A stretch of 64,000 bases of DNA. Origin: Siphonodentalium dalli (lineage: Eukaryota > Mollusca > Scaphopoda > Gadilida > Siphonodentaliidae). The stretch lies in assembly GCA_032622095.1 (NCBI GenBank), contig CP136068.1, forward strand, positions 49,718,443 to 49,782,442, read 5' to 3'. The notes beneath the pieces are model-generated. The model saw nothing but the letters and a program-made list of their open reading frames with translations. It was not told where the DNA came from and made no database searches. Below are positions 50,801 to 60,601 of the stretch, in pieces; positions within the stretch are counted from its first letter, which is position 1; each line of letters opens with the position of its first letter. Position numbers and translations under genes: made by a program.

Positions 50801-53800
50801 TTCGTTTTCATTAAGCGAACTAACGAAATTGGTCTAAATGAAATTAATAGACCTAAATCACATGTGAATTCTACTGTGAAGTAGTTACTTTCATTTTTAT
50901 CGCGATGCTTCATGTCCAATTCCGCGTTTTTTTTTTGTTGCAATCTCAACACGGTTGCTAACCGGAAGTCACATGACAATTTCTCCAAAATCTATACCCG
51001 CGATCTTGAAAAATCACTGATGGATATAGAACAAAAATATATGACGTCATTCACCTGCCTTAGGTATAAGCACCCTTGGTGGTTGCTATTATTATTATTT
51101 CCATCAAAACCAATTATCTCATAACACAATGTGATATATTCATCCTTGTTGTCCACAGGTGAGGCAAGTTGCTGAGTCACTAGGCGCCCCTATGTACTGG
51201 AACAGCAGTGCAATCATGGCTCTACAAGAGGTAAGTTGCTGAGTCACTAGGCCAGGATTTCCGTTAGTATGGCTCAGCGTCCGTAGGACGGACTCATTCC
51301 CCTCGCAGATGATCTGTTTGATTCATACATGTACCAAAAGTCAGTAGCAATATGGCATAAAAAATCCGGCTGAAACGGGTGTTCGGGAGTTAAACAGAAT
51401 ACTGTTGGAAAAAACGGGTCAATTGAGCAAAGTGTGTTACCGGTACAGCGTAACCCTTTGAAATCAAAGCTCCAAAACTACAATGTAATGTTTGGTGTGA
51501 ATTGAAATAGCGACGTTATATACAGCGTAATAAATGTTGCGGTAACATCAAAGAATGTCGGACTGCTGAGTACGGATATTTTTTTGCACAGGATTTCTGT
51601 GGTTGAAACTACTCACGCTCGGAGATCCCGCGCTATCGTACGATTACATAATTTGCCGAATTGCTGAGTTAGGCAGAGTAGGGATCAACATACACCAAAA
51701 GGCGGTTCTCCTACCAAAGGTATATACCTCCGAGATCCCGTGCTATCGTACTATTATAATACGGAACCTGTCCCAAATCAGTCTTTATATCGGGAATGCA
51801 TAGTGACAACACCATTCATTTGACCCATATTACATGCATGGAGGATAAACACAAAAAACATACCCCCTGAATGGGAGAATGGGAGAATCCATTCAGTATT
51901 GAAAGGGTTCAAGTATAATTTGTTTATTTCGACATGACTCAGTCACAGACATCGCTGGCATTTGTCAATATATACACATAACCTGTAGAAGAGAATAGAA
52001 AATAGTTTGAAATATTATATCATTACTATCGAATTCATCATTCAATGATTCATGTATATATCGCCAGATGTCAGTGATGATAGCAGTCTGAAGTCGACAG
52101 AAGTCCCAAAGTAACATATACCAATTAGATTGGAAATTACAGAGTACATCCATGCCAGTCCTTCCATGGATAATGGAACAGCCCAACATCAAAAGAACAT
52201 ATGTGATCTGGGATTCTACGGGTTCACCACAAACGCTAAAACAATGGGGGTCCGAAACCAGGGATTAGGGAAATTTCAGAATCGAAAATGCACTGAATGA
52301 TAACGTCTCGCCGCCATATTTTGTCAGCCACTGCTGAGCCGTTTTAGCTAACTAGCCAACCACAAAATCAGCTGTCGTGTCTTCAGGGTCTACAGCATAC
52401 TGACAACGTTTGTCGAAGATTTTTAATTCCCATGCCATGTGCATTCTCAGTGGACTTCAGCCTTCGTCATTCTTATAGAGATACATGTAGGGCAATCTAT
52501 TTATGCACCTGATGGAAAAGATTTGATAAAATTTGAATCAGGAAAGCCATATCAAATCTAATCAGAATAAATATTGTGAATTGTATAGAATCGATTCACT
52601 TGCAGAAATTTCAGTTCATTACAGATGAAAAACAGTTTCTTGCCACTGATTTTCATTGCAACTGAAAGTAAACTGGAAATATTTTGGGAACCATAGGGCT
52701 ATTGAAACTAAAAGGTAGATAAGGGCTGTTCCATTTAAACTTGTGTACCACCCCCGGAAGTCAGCTGAAATTTACCCCACCCACCCAGCAGTTTAATTCA
52801 GTTTAGACCCACCAAGTCCGGCAAAATATGTCTGGTTGTCAACACTGTAACCCGGCACTATACTATTAATAGAAAACAGGAGCACAATCAATAATTAAGG
52901 ATATAAGGCAGATATCTTGTAGTATTAGCATAAGATGTTTTATGCGGAACCTAAGATAAACGTTATGACCAACTTTTATAAACATATTAAAGGGACACAT
53001 ACTAATAACTTTAAGATAAGCCTTACACCAAACTTAGGGAAACTTATTAAAAGGATATATACATGTACTAATAACTTTTATGACTACTCTAATTTTTACC
53101 TATGCAAATTAACAAACAGCTATCCTAATAACAAATATGATACGATATGATACTTGACTTCCAGGGTACTCTACAATTTTTATTTATTACTACTTCCTTT
53201 TTATTTACGACTGGCTAAAACTGCTCTGACGGCAGACTATCTGTTCATCATTAGCATAATATAGCTTCCGGTGAGCAAGGCAGGGTACCTTTTTGCGGGC
53301 CCAGGACACTGGCATCCCCCATTGCTCACTATGATGTGGGCACCATAAAAAACAAAAACAATTAAAAACAAAAACAATTAAAAACAAAAAACAAAAGACA
53401 CCCACCAACAGAAGTGCAATTGATGCCAGACCTCCCACCTATGCATTATTATTTTATCTGACGTCCGGGGGTGGTACACAAGTTTAAATGGAACAGCCCT
53501 AAGATAATTGGTCAAAATCAATGACATATATTAATAATTTTTGAGGTAAGAGCTATCTCTAACATGACAATCAATGACTGTTGGTTGATTTTCCCAGCTG
53601 ATTGTAAAGTACATGTATATTGCACTCATTATCTGCTCAGATTAAGTGGAGATGGGTAATCAATGCCCTATGACTGAGTTAATAATGACTTAAAGCTAGC
53701 TGAAACTATTATACTGTAGAATGCGATATATATACACATTATGAAGTTTGTTAATGAGTTTGTTGATACAGAGCGAGTGCTAGTGCGGAAGGATAGAATG

Positions 53801-56567
53801 AGTGGTGCAGACTCAAGTTTTATCCTTCCATGATGGCACAAGTGTTTATTGCATGTCACCCGTCCTAGAATCCATGCATTAAAAATACAGGCTTACAAGG
53901 TTTATTTAGTGGCATAATGTGAGTGTACCAATATGCAATAAGGTTTATTTCTTTGCGATTCACAGTACAGTTGTGCTTGACATATAAGCCCAATATATGC
54001 TGCCAAAAGTGAAGGAGTTCACTAGCCCAAAATACAGGTCAAGAACAAATTTGGGTTCTGCCCACCAATTTTAGCCAGAGCTATGGCCCTTTGTTGGAAT
54101 TACCACAGGTGTATTTTGCCACGCCCTAGGGATGCTCTGGTTATTTATACACTGAAGCCTTTTATTTCTTTATCTGGCCTTACTGACTGGGGGCGAAATC
54201 GCATAATCGTCCAGTGCGCAATCGCGAGGCTCCTATGCGTTTCCGGCGAGAGAAAGTCTACCATGCCCAGAAATTGAGCTCGGGGAGCATTATTGTGAGA
54301 AGTTTAAATAAGAAAATTATGTTTCCCCCTCAATAAAAGGTCATTATGTATATGTAATGCGGCTCTTGGTCCGCAGGAATCAATAAACCTGAAATTCTTT
54401 ATATTTTTTCCCAACCTCATCATTTCCAGTGCTTTTTACTATGACAAATCCGAAAGCATTCTGAGTGAAGCATGTGCTCAATTTTACTATAATAATCAGT
54501 TTATTGTCATCCTGGTATTGTTTTTAATATTTCCGATCAAAATCATTGTCATGTGGGGATCATAAGTTTGTTAAAACAAGGTTTATAAAATATCACAAAT
54601 TATACGTTGCCTTTGCGATAACAAGCTACATGACGGGTGCGATTTCGATAAAAGTACACCAGTCCCAAATCGTCACCTCAGTGTGCTTTCATGTTCATTT
54701 CATTGCTTCACTGTTTCCATGAATCTATTTTTGCTGATATGAAGGAACGTAGCATCGGGGATATTATCATGGGCTGTATTCCACCCAGGGACGTGGCGAC
54801 AGGGTGGTTTGAGGGGGGTCTAACCCTCCAACTTTGGTCAAAATTTTCAACAGATGGAAATTTCTTGCCTCACACAGCATTTGTTGGAAATTTTACACCA
54901 CTTATAGGTTGAAATTGTTAGTAGGTTGATTTTCCAACAACTAATTATTGGGACATTTGTTATTTTATGAATCGGATGTGTTTGTTGAATATGTGGGGTG
55001 TCTTGGGGGCAACCATACACTACTCTTTGTTCAACCTAAATCAGTAAAGGGCCGAGGACTGGTATGGGTTCGATATATTTGAATCCCTCTGGATGGCGGC
55101 CATGTTGGATTTGGTTGTGGTGTTCGTGTGAAAATAGAGTTTTGCAGCCATCCTACAACACCCTTTATTCAAGTGAAATATTAAAATGTTCAAATAAGGA
55201 ATAGAAGTCACCATTCATCGTATATATATGTTGAGTAAAAGCTGAAAGGGCGGCCATTTCGTAAAAGTGGTGGCCATTATGAATATTTCGACCATTGTGT
55301 TTGGTTTGTCGGAACAAAATCAGTCTTCATAATTGATACACACTGGCCATTCATGCCAAATGTCAGGTTTGCATCATGTGAACAATTCTGTTACTATTTG
55401 ACACTTAGCTGCCTTATATATTTTGCAATGGTAACATCTATATTTGCTGTGCAAAGCACAAAGAGACAAATTTGTGCACAAATTGAAATATTAAATACAA
55501 TGTCATTATGCTGCGCTATAACACCTATAATATACTAAATTTTCGATGAATTATGTGCAATATCAAAATTATTTATCGTGGGTGCGCACTGGAGCTTATC
55601 GTTTTTGCTCGTTTTCGAATTGGAGCCATAAATTTTTTTGCACTGGAGCCACTGTGTGCTTGCCTTTTAATGTGCCACGTGTAGGCCCGTTCAGATTTTT
55701 TTTGTATATGTTTGCATTTTCGTACCCCAGAGATAACAAACTTACCAGAAAACTATGGTTTGCCCGTTGCAATGTCCCATTTCTGGTCTAAAAACAAACT
55801 TTAACGCCGAAGATTACGGTAAAGTGTTGAAAACGAAGTGATAAACTCCTGATTGTTCAATCTTCTGTGAGCGCTACAAGTAAAATTCAACACACACGGA
55901 TACAGGCGGTGATATTGAAAAATTACAATTCAATTTTGATATATTTGGATCTTTAAGAAAATGCTTACCGTTTAAAGTGCCGTCACGCTAATTTTTATAA
56001 AATTGCAGAGAGGGCAACTTAGCATTTATTGATGCTCAATGGACGATTATGCGATTTCGGACGGATTTTGCAGGAGCGGTGGGCCCCAGTGTTGCTGTGA
56101 TGTACGTGTGTTCCAAGACAAATATCATTGTCTGTTATTTGCAGAATGAAGTCCCCAGAGGGTGAATTTGGTGATGTTAGCCTGCTGTGTGGGATAGCTT
56201 CACTTAATTCACCTTCTGGAGACATCATTCTCCAAATGACAGACACACTATTTGCAGACTTGTTTCCTCTCCTGTGATTAATAAGATGGTGCTAATACGA
56301 TTACATTTTGCAGGCATGTTTCTTCTCCCAGCTTCTCCTATGATTAATAAGATGGTGCTAATATGATTACATTTTGCTGGCATGTTTCTTCTATGATTTC
56401 TAAACTCAACCATTTTTGTTCTATTTCAGGCATCGGAAGCATATTTGGTACATTTATTTGAGGACTCCCAACTATGTGCCATACACGCTAACCGTGTCAC
56501 ACTAATGGTAAAGGATTTATGGCTCGCAATGCGCTTAAGAGGCGAAACCATGAAGTCATTGTTATAG
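38200..56567 (+). CDS. cenH3: Centromeric histone H3 variant (CENP-A/CenH3), whole gene, 4 coding exons
   Basis: This is the gene-level entry; coding exons are 38215-38422, 41768-41880, 51159-51230 and 56430-56567. CENP-A replaces H3 in centromeric nucleosomes and marks the kinetochore site. Joined exons give 176 residues from the ATG at 38215, or 181 from the in-frame ATG at 38200. Residues 1-69 are a basic Ser/Pro/Gln tail, residues 70-107 carry the alpha-N helix and most of alpha-1, 108-131 the end of alpha-1, loop 1 and the start of alpha-2, and 132-176 the rest of alpha-2, loop 2, alpha-3 and a short tail. CENP-A-like points are the divergent tail, PFSRL, a Trp at the place of human W86, and LVHLFED. 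Alpha-2 is otherwise close to canonical H3, including the cysteine of LCAIHA. The frame is open and all junctions fit in phase. A divergent H3 variant that is not centromeric is the main alternative. Confidence 0.86.
38215..38422 (+). CDS. cenH3: cenH3 coding exon 1 (N-terminal tail)
   Basis: This exon encodes 69 residues plus the first base of the next codon. The tail begins MAKSKRKSS, faintly like the H3 start but without the ARTKQTARKS motif. It contains KSP, QSP and QTP sites suited to proline-directed kinases, an RRR cluster and a glutamine-rich QQQ repeat, and ends in NNN. The donor is GTGAGT at 38423. An acceptor-like pyrimidine tract and CAG end at 38196, three bases before an in-frame ATG at 38200, so a 5' UTR exon probably lies upstream. 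The start could be 38200 (MSQGQ...) or 38215; I prefer 38215 because MAK resembles the MAR start of H3. Another in-frame ATG at 38173 would lie inside the predicted intron. Confidence 0.8.
38448..41190 (+). repeat. 40-bp minisatellite filling most of cenH3 intron 1
   Basis: About 68 head-to-tail copies of a 40-base unit start 25 bases after the exon 1 donor. Units differ mainly at two places: GGATTCTCCTATTCAG versus GCATTCTCTGATTCAG, and CTCGATCGATT versus CTTGATTGATT. One extra 10-base insertion near 39160 shifts the register. Three blocks of ten units (39201-39600, 39601-40000, 40001-40400) share the same order of variants, so the array has a 400-bp higher-order period. Because 40 is not a multiple of three, chance open frames such as 38581-38973 cross the array with a 40-residue period; I do not treat these as proteins. 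Confidence 0.97.
41420..41542. mobile_element. CAGTAATGCCC MITE, truncated, in cenH3 intron 1
   Basis: The left arm runs from CAGTAATGCCCTAAGTAATC to GGAAAGCTCTC; the right arm is reduced to TTAGGGGAATTACTG. TA flanks both ends. It is about 225 bases upstream of exon 2. Confidence 0.78.
41768..41880 (+). CDS. cenH3: cenH3 coding exon 2 (alpha-N and alpha-1)
   Basis: The acceptor is ...CACATCACAG at 41767 and the donor is GTATGT at 41881. The first two bases complete an Ala codon with the G left from exon 1. The exon then encodes 37 residues that align without gaps to H3: [19 protein letters not shown] followed by a lysine-less alpha-1 start and [22 protein letters not shown] and LLIRKLPF are hallmarks of the H3 family. 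PFSRL, not PFQRL, is the form found in CENP-A. The exon ends in phase 0. A truncated TA-flanked MITE lies just upstream at 41420-41542. Confidence 0.92.
41945..42384. mobile_element. hAT-like MITE with 8-bp target duplication, cenH3 intron 2
   Basis: The direct repeat ATCTTGTC flanks both sides (41937-41944 and 42385-42392). The ends are CAAGCCTGCAAATAG and CTATTTGCAGGCTTG. Inside are two smaller palindromes of AGAATGAGGTC...GACCTCATTCT, so it is a palindrome of palindromes. An 8-bp duplication with CA..TG ends indicates the hAT superfamily. Confidence 0.88.
43015..44120. repeat. Three diverged tandem units of about 370 bp
   Basis: Landmarks CAACCC(T/C)(C/A)CCCCAAAATTCA at 43372 and 43737 and AATACAAAAGCACA at 43434 and 43797 recur at about 365-base spacing, with GATAGATC/GATTATTCAA-like blocks between. 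The third unit is the most worn. Confidence 0.6.
45331..46705 (-). mobile_element. Dead Ty3/gypsy-type gag and protease fragment in cenH3 intron 2
   Basis: The minus strand from about 46705 reads a gag-like stretch ([21 protein letters not shown], with an in-frame stop soon after), [10 protein letters not shown], and then after frame breaks [21 protein letters not shown], the pattern of gypsy-type gag proteins of invertebrates. Further on (45672-45331) is a retropepsin-like block, [15 protein letters not shown]. The catalytic Asp-Thr-Gly is lost: the equivalent bases read IGTG with a one-base shift. Reverse transcriptase, integrase and LTRs were not found. It is nested in a larger inverted-repeat element and opposite in strand to cenH3. 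Confidence 0.75.
47830..47863. repeat. Homopolymer of 34 G, cenH3 intron 2
   Basis: An uninterrupted G run on the transcribed orientation of cenH3, able to form a G-quadruplex in the pre-mRNA. Confidence 0.97.
48019..48610. mobile_element. hAT-like element in the nested intron 2 complex
   Basis: The ends are CAGGGTTTCCACTATAG and CCTAGTGGAAAGCCTG. CCTTATT flanks both sides. No transposase frame is present. Confidence 0.75.
49965..50095. mobile_element. TTAA/ATATATGCGAG MITE fragment in cenH3 intron 2
   Basis: One palindrome of TTCTCTTATATATGTGAG is followed by AGCTCCAGTCATGGATGGGTTAA. The left end is lost. Confidence 0.6.
50116..50366. mobile_element. hAT-like MITE with 8-bp target duplication, second copy
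   Basis: ACCCTAGG flanks both sides (50108-50115 and 50367-50374). The ends CAAGCCTTGAAATAGG and the inverse match the element at 41945, and the inner GAATGAGGTCCC palindromes are the same. The copy lacks the central spacer of the longer one. Confidence 0.9.
51159..51230 (+). CDS. cenH3: cenH3 coding exon 3 (loop 1 and start of alpha-2)
   Basis: This 72-base exon is in phase 0 at both ends. The acceptor is TTGTCCACAG at 51158 and the donor GTAAGT at 51231. It encodes 24 residues, [14 protein letters not shown] then [10 protein letters not shown]. Trp sits where human CENP-A has W86 and canonical H3 has Phe. Loop 1 has the length of canonical H3 and lacks the two extra residues usual in CENP-A. 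From memory, the equivalent human exon is 26 codons and is skipped in a known CENPA isoform; a skip here would likewise keep the frame. About 20 bases near the exon start recur immediately after the donor (see findings). Confidence 0.92.
51254..56112. other. cenH3: cenH3 intron 3 body
   Basis: Apart from the inverted-repeat element at 52722-53500 I see no nested gene. Around 55075 there is one GGCGGCCATGTTGGAT word resembling the core of the 160-bp repeat. Confidence 0.5.
52722..53500. mobile_element. Inverted-repeat element AGGGCTGTTCC in cenH3 intron 3
   Basis: AGGGCTGTTCCATTTAAACT and its inverse extend about 40 bases and include GTGTACCACCCCCGG. The interior has an (AAAACAATT)n stretch at 53345-53395. 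No transposase is seen and the target duplication is uncertain. Confidence 0.78.
56113..56261. mobile_element. hAT-like MITE, single-palindrome copy near cenH3 exon 4
   Basis: One AGAATGAAGTCCCCAGAGGG palindrome is flanked by TTATTTGCAG and CTATTTGCAGACTTG. No matching 8-bp duplication is seen. A short duplication of AATAAGATGGTGCTAAT follows at 56280 and 56345. Confidence 0.7.
56430..56567 (+). CDS. cenH3: cenH3 coding exon 4 (alpha-2, loop 2, alpha-3, stop)
   Basis: The acceptor is TTCTATTTCAG at 56429. The exon encodes 45 residues and a TAG at 56565-56567. [12 protein letters not shown] and [11 protein letters not shown] match the H3 alpha-2/loop 2 core. Alpha-3 reads [12 protein letters not shown] where H3 has PKDIQLARRIRG, so a Pro is replaced by Val, a Gln by Trp and an Arg by Met. 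The C-terminus extends past RGE by six residues (TMKSLL). CENP-C reads the C-terminal tail of CENP-A in other animals, so this short hydrophobic end is a candidate contact; that is inference. I could not fix a polyadenylation site. Confidence 0.93.
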   Translation, partial: ASEAYLVHLFEDSQLCAIHANRVTLMVKDLWLAMRLRGETMKSLL

Positions 56568-56892
56568 TCTTATCGGGTTATTTGCAATGTCTGCATGGTA
56601 CATTAACACCCTGGCACATGTTGAATTCAACTGTTATAGTTATTTAAGAAATAACTCTTGTTTCAATTAAGATTATGCAGTTATAACCAAAAAGTTTGAA
56701 GACAAATTCTATAATGCATGTAGAGCATCTTCAAACTCTGTATCTTATAACTGTAATCGTCTAATAATCAAAACAAGAATTATTTCCTGTAATATAATGC
56801 ATCAATCGCAGAAGAACCATCATAAGTAGAAGCTAGAATTAAAACAAGCGAAAAAATCTTTGAGTTTATTTCCGAAGATAACCACACTTAAC

Positions 56893-57051
56893 CCTTTCAG
56901 TGCCAAGTCCGATTTTTGTATCAAACATATTTCCTTGATCATTTTTTTAGAGCTCTTTCCATCAATGTATCACATTTTTATAATCAATAAATTTGAAAAA
57001 TGATCAAGGAATATGGGTTGATACAAAAATCAGACTTGGCACTGAAAGGGT
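56893..57051. mobile_element. Second TTAA-type MITE family, downstream of cenH3
   Basis: TTAA at 56889 is followed by CCCTTTCAGTGCCAAGTC; the right end GACTTGGCACTGAAAGGG is a near-perfect inverse and is followed by a TAAA that may be a mutated TTAA copy. The arms extend inward with CTTGATCATTTTT and AAAAATGATCAAGG. Confidence 0.75.
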
Positions 57052-58182
57052 AAAAGTTGAAACCTGTCACTAAGACCTCTAGTTATTGATTGATTAAGTG
57101 TTATCAATTCTTTGTTTCTAATTGGCTAGTGGCAAGTGATCACTCAAGTGTGTTGAACATGTTCCTGCTATTTCGGCTGTTCTTAGTTTCATTTCTTGGT
57201 AAATGTAAGCACGCATCTTGTTGATTTCTCTAGGTACTTGTGCACTGAGGGTTAGCAGTATGGTTATTGGCAGGACAGCCCTATCCGAAAGAAATCTAAT
57301 GCAACATCGATATTCCCTTATAAATTGTAAAATGTATTGAATAGTTTTCATGTACATTTTTAGGCATTCTGCAAAGGTGTGGTCATACCACTTGATGCTG
57401 CTGTCAATCTAGTAATCGAGAAATTTATGTTATGGCTCTTTTTTGTTACCGTTTGTTTATTAGCAATAAATATATCCCGCTTTAAGGAGGAATTATTTAC
57501 AATTGTGCATAGAATTTCTTCAAATCACACGATCGGAATGTTTGTAATTTTCATAAAGAATTGCTTTCAATGGGCAAATAGCTGGCATACTCACATATTT
57601 CACATGATGTAGGCACACAGTATGTCGTAAAGTTCTGTACTGAACATTCAACGATCTGTTCCCTTAGGAAATGTTAAGATAACAAGTTCAACAAACCACC
57701 ACAGGTTATTTGTTGAACTTATAATCTGAACATTTCCCAACAAAGAATATTAATAATTCTGCGCTTATATTAGCTTTTCCTCAGGCTGTCTTCTGCTCTT
57801 ATTACCTGAACATTCCTCTCTATTAATAATTGACCACTCCAATCTATACTTTTATAATTGATCCAGTATAGAAATGGTTGATGGAATAGCATTATCTATA
57901 GCCAACTATTATAGATGAACATACATGAAACTATAATATTTGCATTCAGGATGTGCCAGAAACAAAAGGTATATTTCACTGATGCATACCTTAATCAGTG
58001 CTACATCCGGAATCCTGTGTACCATAGGACTTGCGGGAAGGAAATGAAAGGTGATCACTTGTTCAGTTGTGATCTCTTGTTGAGTGCGGATTCCCTGATA
58101 TAGTCTGCTGTATCCTTCCACAAATCCACTTGAGATTACATATTGAATATGCAGAATACCCTGCTTTCCTAGTGTCAACCCA

Positions 58183-58203
58183 CCCCCCCCCCCCCCCCCC
58201 CCC
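58183..58203. repeat. Homopolymer of 21 C
   Basis: An uninterrupted C run; on the minus strand it gives a chance poly-Gly frame. Confidence 0.97.
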
Positions 58204-58350
58204 AGAACTGAGCTCGACCTGGAGCATATAAATGCACCATAAGAAAAGTCTTGGTCTGAGAAATGCAACTCTATCTCATGCCTATTTACAGGGAACAATG
58301 TGTTGGTGATAAGTTCACTAGTGTTACCCTACTTTTGACTTCCATTTAGG

Positions 58351-58849
58351 TCGTCTCTTTGGGAGATGCAGGAGCACCACCCAGAACTGAGGAAAAAAAT
58401 AATTGTGTGCTGTCTACGATGGCTGGAGTCATGCTTATGAAGTTATGTGGATACTTTGGTTTCTTAACCCTTCCATGACTGGAACTTCCTGAAATGTTTC
58501 AAAAAACCTTTGCCAATTCATTCTCTTATATATGCGAGTCTCCCATAGGGAGCCTCGCATATATAAATAGAGCGCATCGGCCTGACAATATTTACCTTGA
58601 CCTTGTTAGCCAGTGCATTCTCTTATATATGCGAGGCTCCCTCATTTATAAGAGAAAGCACTGGCACAGGATATTTAATTCTGCACCAGCACAGCTCCCA
58701 TCATGAAAGGGTTAAGTTTCCACAGCAGAAAAGCCATACCCTATATAAAGTATGAATTAACACATAGTAGCTCCCCTGCTGAATGTTGTAGTATCATAGC
58801 TGGCACTCGATGTGTTAAAGATTTTAAAGATGACTGCCTGGATTGAAAG
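58351..58849 (+). pseudogene. Possible exon split by a TTAA-flanked MITE
   Basis: After an acceptor-like CTTCCATTTAG at 58350 the frame VVSLGDAGAPPRTEEK runs open to 58463 and then hits the TTAA at the MITE border; a stop follows seven bases into the MITE. If the insertion (58468-58711 plus one TTAA) is ignored, the same frame continues open from 58716 to a TGA near 58849. About 85 codons would be open in all. No family is recognised, no upstream exon was found, and a chance open frame cannot be excluded. Confidence 0.2.
58468..58711. mobile_element. TTAA-flanked MITE (piggyBac-like), copy at 58.5 kb
   Basis: TTAA borders are at 58464-58467 and 58712-58715. The ends read CCCTTCCATGACTGGA and CATCATGAAAGGG. 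Inside are inverted copies of ATTCTCTTATATATGCGAG. TTAA duplication with CCC/GGG ends is the signature of piggyBac-type insertion. Confidence 0.8.
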
Positions 58850-59343
58850 ATAAAAACTTGTCAATATAATCATCATCATGGCTCGAAAGCTTATTGAAAA
58901 TAAATTAATTATGCTCAGTTGAGTCAGTTATCAGGGCTAAACCAGCTGGTGAAATCGGTTGTGATAATACCAGTATTATCTCAACCGATTTCACTAGGGT
59001 ATCAACTGGGTTGGCAAGTGATGGATTGTTCAATGATACAACATATTTTATTATATCTGACATCATAATCATTGCAGTCATCATCTCAATTGTTGTCATG
59101 ATCATCTTCATTGTGGTAGATAGAATCATCACATTAATAATAGTGTCTCATACAGTGGGGCATGACATTTTTATACCCCCCCCCCCCCATGAATGATGTT
59201 GATTGTGGATATACTGAATGACTTGTCCTCTGCCTGTCTGCGCAGAAATATGCTTTAAACAGTTTTCACGCTGGCCCAAAAAAGCTAGTAGCCAATATTT
59301 TATCCATTTCCAGATTTCGTTTATCCAAATGAAAACATTTTAA

Positions 59344-59710
59344 CCCTTTACCCAACAAACCGGCCAAAACCGGCCAAATAAAGCTTCAACAGCCTAAAAT
59401 ATCTTCGGTCTGTCTCAATAGAACCATACAAATATGGATATCATTGGAACCGGCTCCTTGACCACATTGTGACAGTTACAGTTATGCCCTGTGCCAATGC
59501 ATTCTCTTATATATGCGAGTCGACCATAGGTCGCCTCGCATATATAAGAGAATGCATTGGCCTAAAAAAAAAATTCTTACATTCTTTAACAATTTTATAA
59601 TTTTTAATGTGTTAAGCCAATGCATTCTCTTATATATGCGAGGCGACCTATGGTTGACTCGCATATATAAGAGAATGCATTGGCACAGGGCCGTTCTGTT
59701 TGGTAAAGGG
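59344..59710. mobile_element. TTAA-flanked MITE (piggyBac-like), copy at 59.3 kb
   Basis: TTAA at 59340-59343 and 59711-59714 flanks ends CCCTTTACCCAACAAAC and GTTTGGTAAAGGG. Two palindromes of TTCTCTTATATATGCGAG lie inside. It is a close relative of the element at 31097-31552 but shorter. Confidence 0.88.
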
Positions 59711-60601
59711 TTAAGCCACTTATTCCCCAGGTGTAATCGACATTTAATAACACATATTTTGTTCAGATATTGCCTCTGTTACTATAAATGATTCAATATC
59801 AGTAAAATCAATATTAGAACATTGAAATAACGTAATCACACACAGCTTCAAATCGCAGTGAGGTGACTATCGTGACAACTGCAATTAGCTGCATTCATGC
59901 CAATTAGATCCGTGACAAAGACAATGTGAGGCCAATGCCACTGTCTTCTATGTACGCTGTCTATGTATGCCGGGGGGAAATGACCATTTGTTTCGCCTTT
60001 TGACATGTTATTTAGCCATTTCTATTTATTTATCGCATTTGGCTAACGGCAGCGCAAAGACTGGCTTTCAGGTGTCTTGAGATTTAGGATGGCCATTACA
60101 CTCCTCCGCACATAGAAGTGGGCATTTATTTGCACTCTCAGATTTTCTGGACTGCTAGATTTATTGATTTATGGATAATACAGAGATAGAACAACACAAG
60201 TGAGTGAACTGGTTAACGTTATTGCATGAGTTTGTTGTCACGTGATGGTAAAAATGAGAACCATAAGTTCGAGTTTTACCTCGCTACACGAAAAATGCGT
60301 GCAATAACGTTAACATCTTGACAAAAATGTGTTCAATGTTTATTGCACACTCTGAATATTGTAGCTTGTAATATACTGAAATTTAGGTTGATACTGTTTT
60401 ATTTAGTTGGAACAAACGTGTGCTTTATGCAGACTATACTATTTAGTGAAGAAGTTTTCCGTTAAAGTTGACTTTGCCATTGAAATTGTTGACACAATCC
60501 ATTTGTATTGTTCAAGAACATTACAAATTATTTTATTGAAAGTTTTCGCGGAAAGTATCATGCTAACATTTTTATAATGGATTAAGTAGACACTGGACAC
60601 T

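Larger units (their letters stand above)
56568..58350. other. 3' flank of cenH3; two hairpins
   Basis: A hairpin formed by TTATTTAAGAAATAACTCTTG and its partner spans about 56640-56790, and another with GGAAATGTT..AACATTTCC spans 57668-57740. These may be 3' UTR or MITE relics. An open + frame at 57362-57612 (AFCKGVVIPLDAAVNL) starts after a TTTTTAG but has no donor or known domain. Confidence 0.4.

Noticed and set aside
55068-55090. GGGTTCGAT-like word resembling a tRNA B box
   Set aside because: No A box at the right distance and no cloverleaf could be formed; no tRNA gene was accepted anywhere in the window.
57362-57612. Plus-strand frame after TTTTTAG (AFCKGVVIPLDAAVNL) as an extra cenH3 exon
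   Set aside because: cenH3 already ends with a proper stop at 56567, and this frame has no donor or histone similarity.
57909-58298. 129-residue minus-strand frame with a poly-Gly stretch
   Set aside because: It depends on the C21 homopolymer and shows no recognisable domain.
59011-59196. Very hydrophobic Ile/Val-rich frame resembling a membrane protein
   Set aside because: It comes from an ATCATC-rich simple sequence next to a hairpin at 58942-59016 and has no homology signal.
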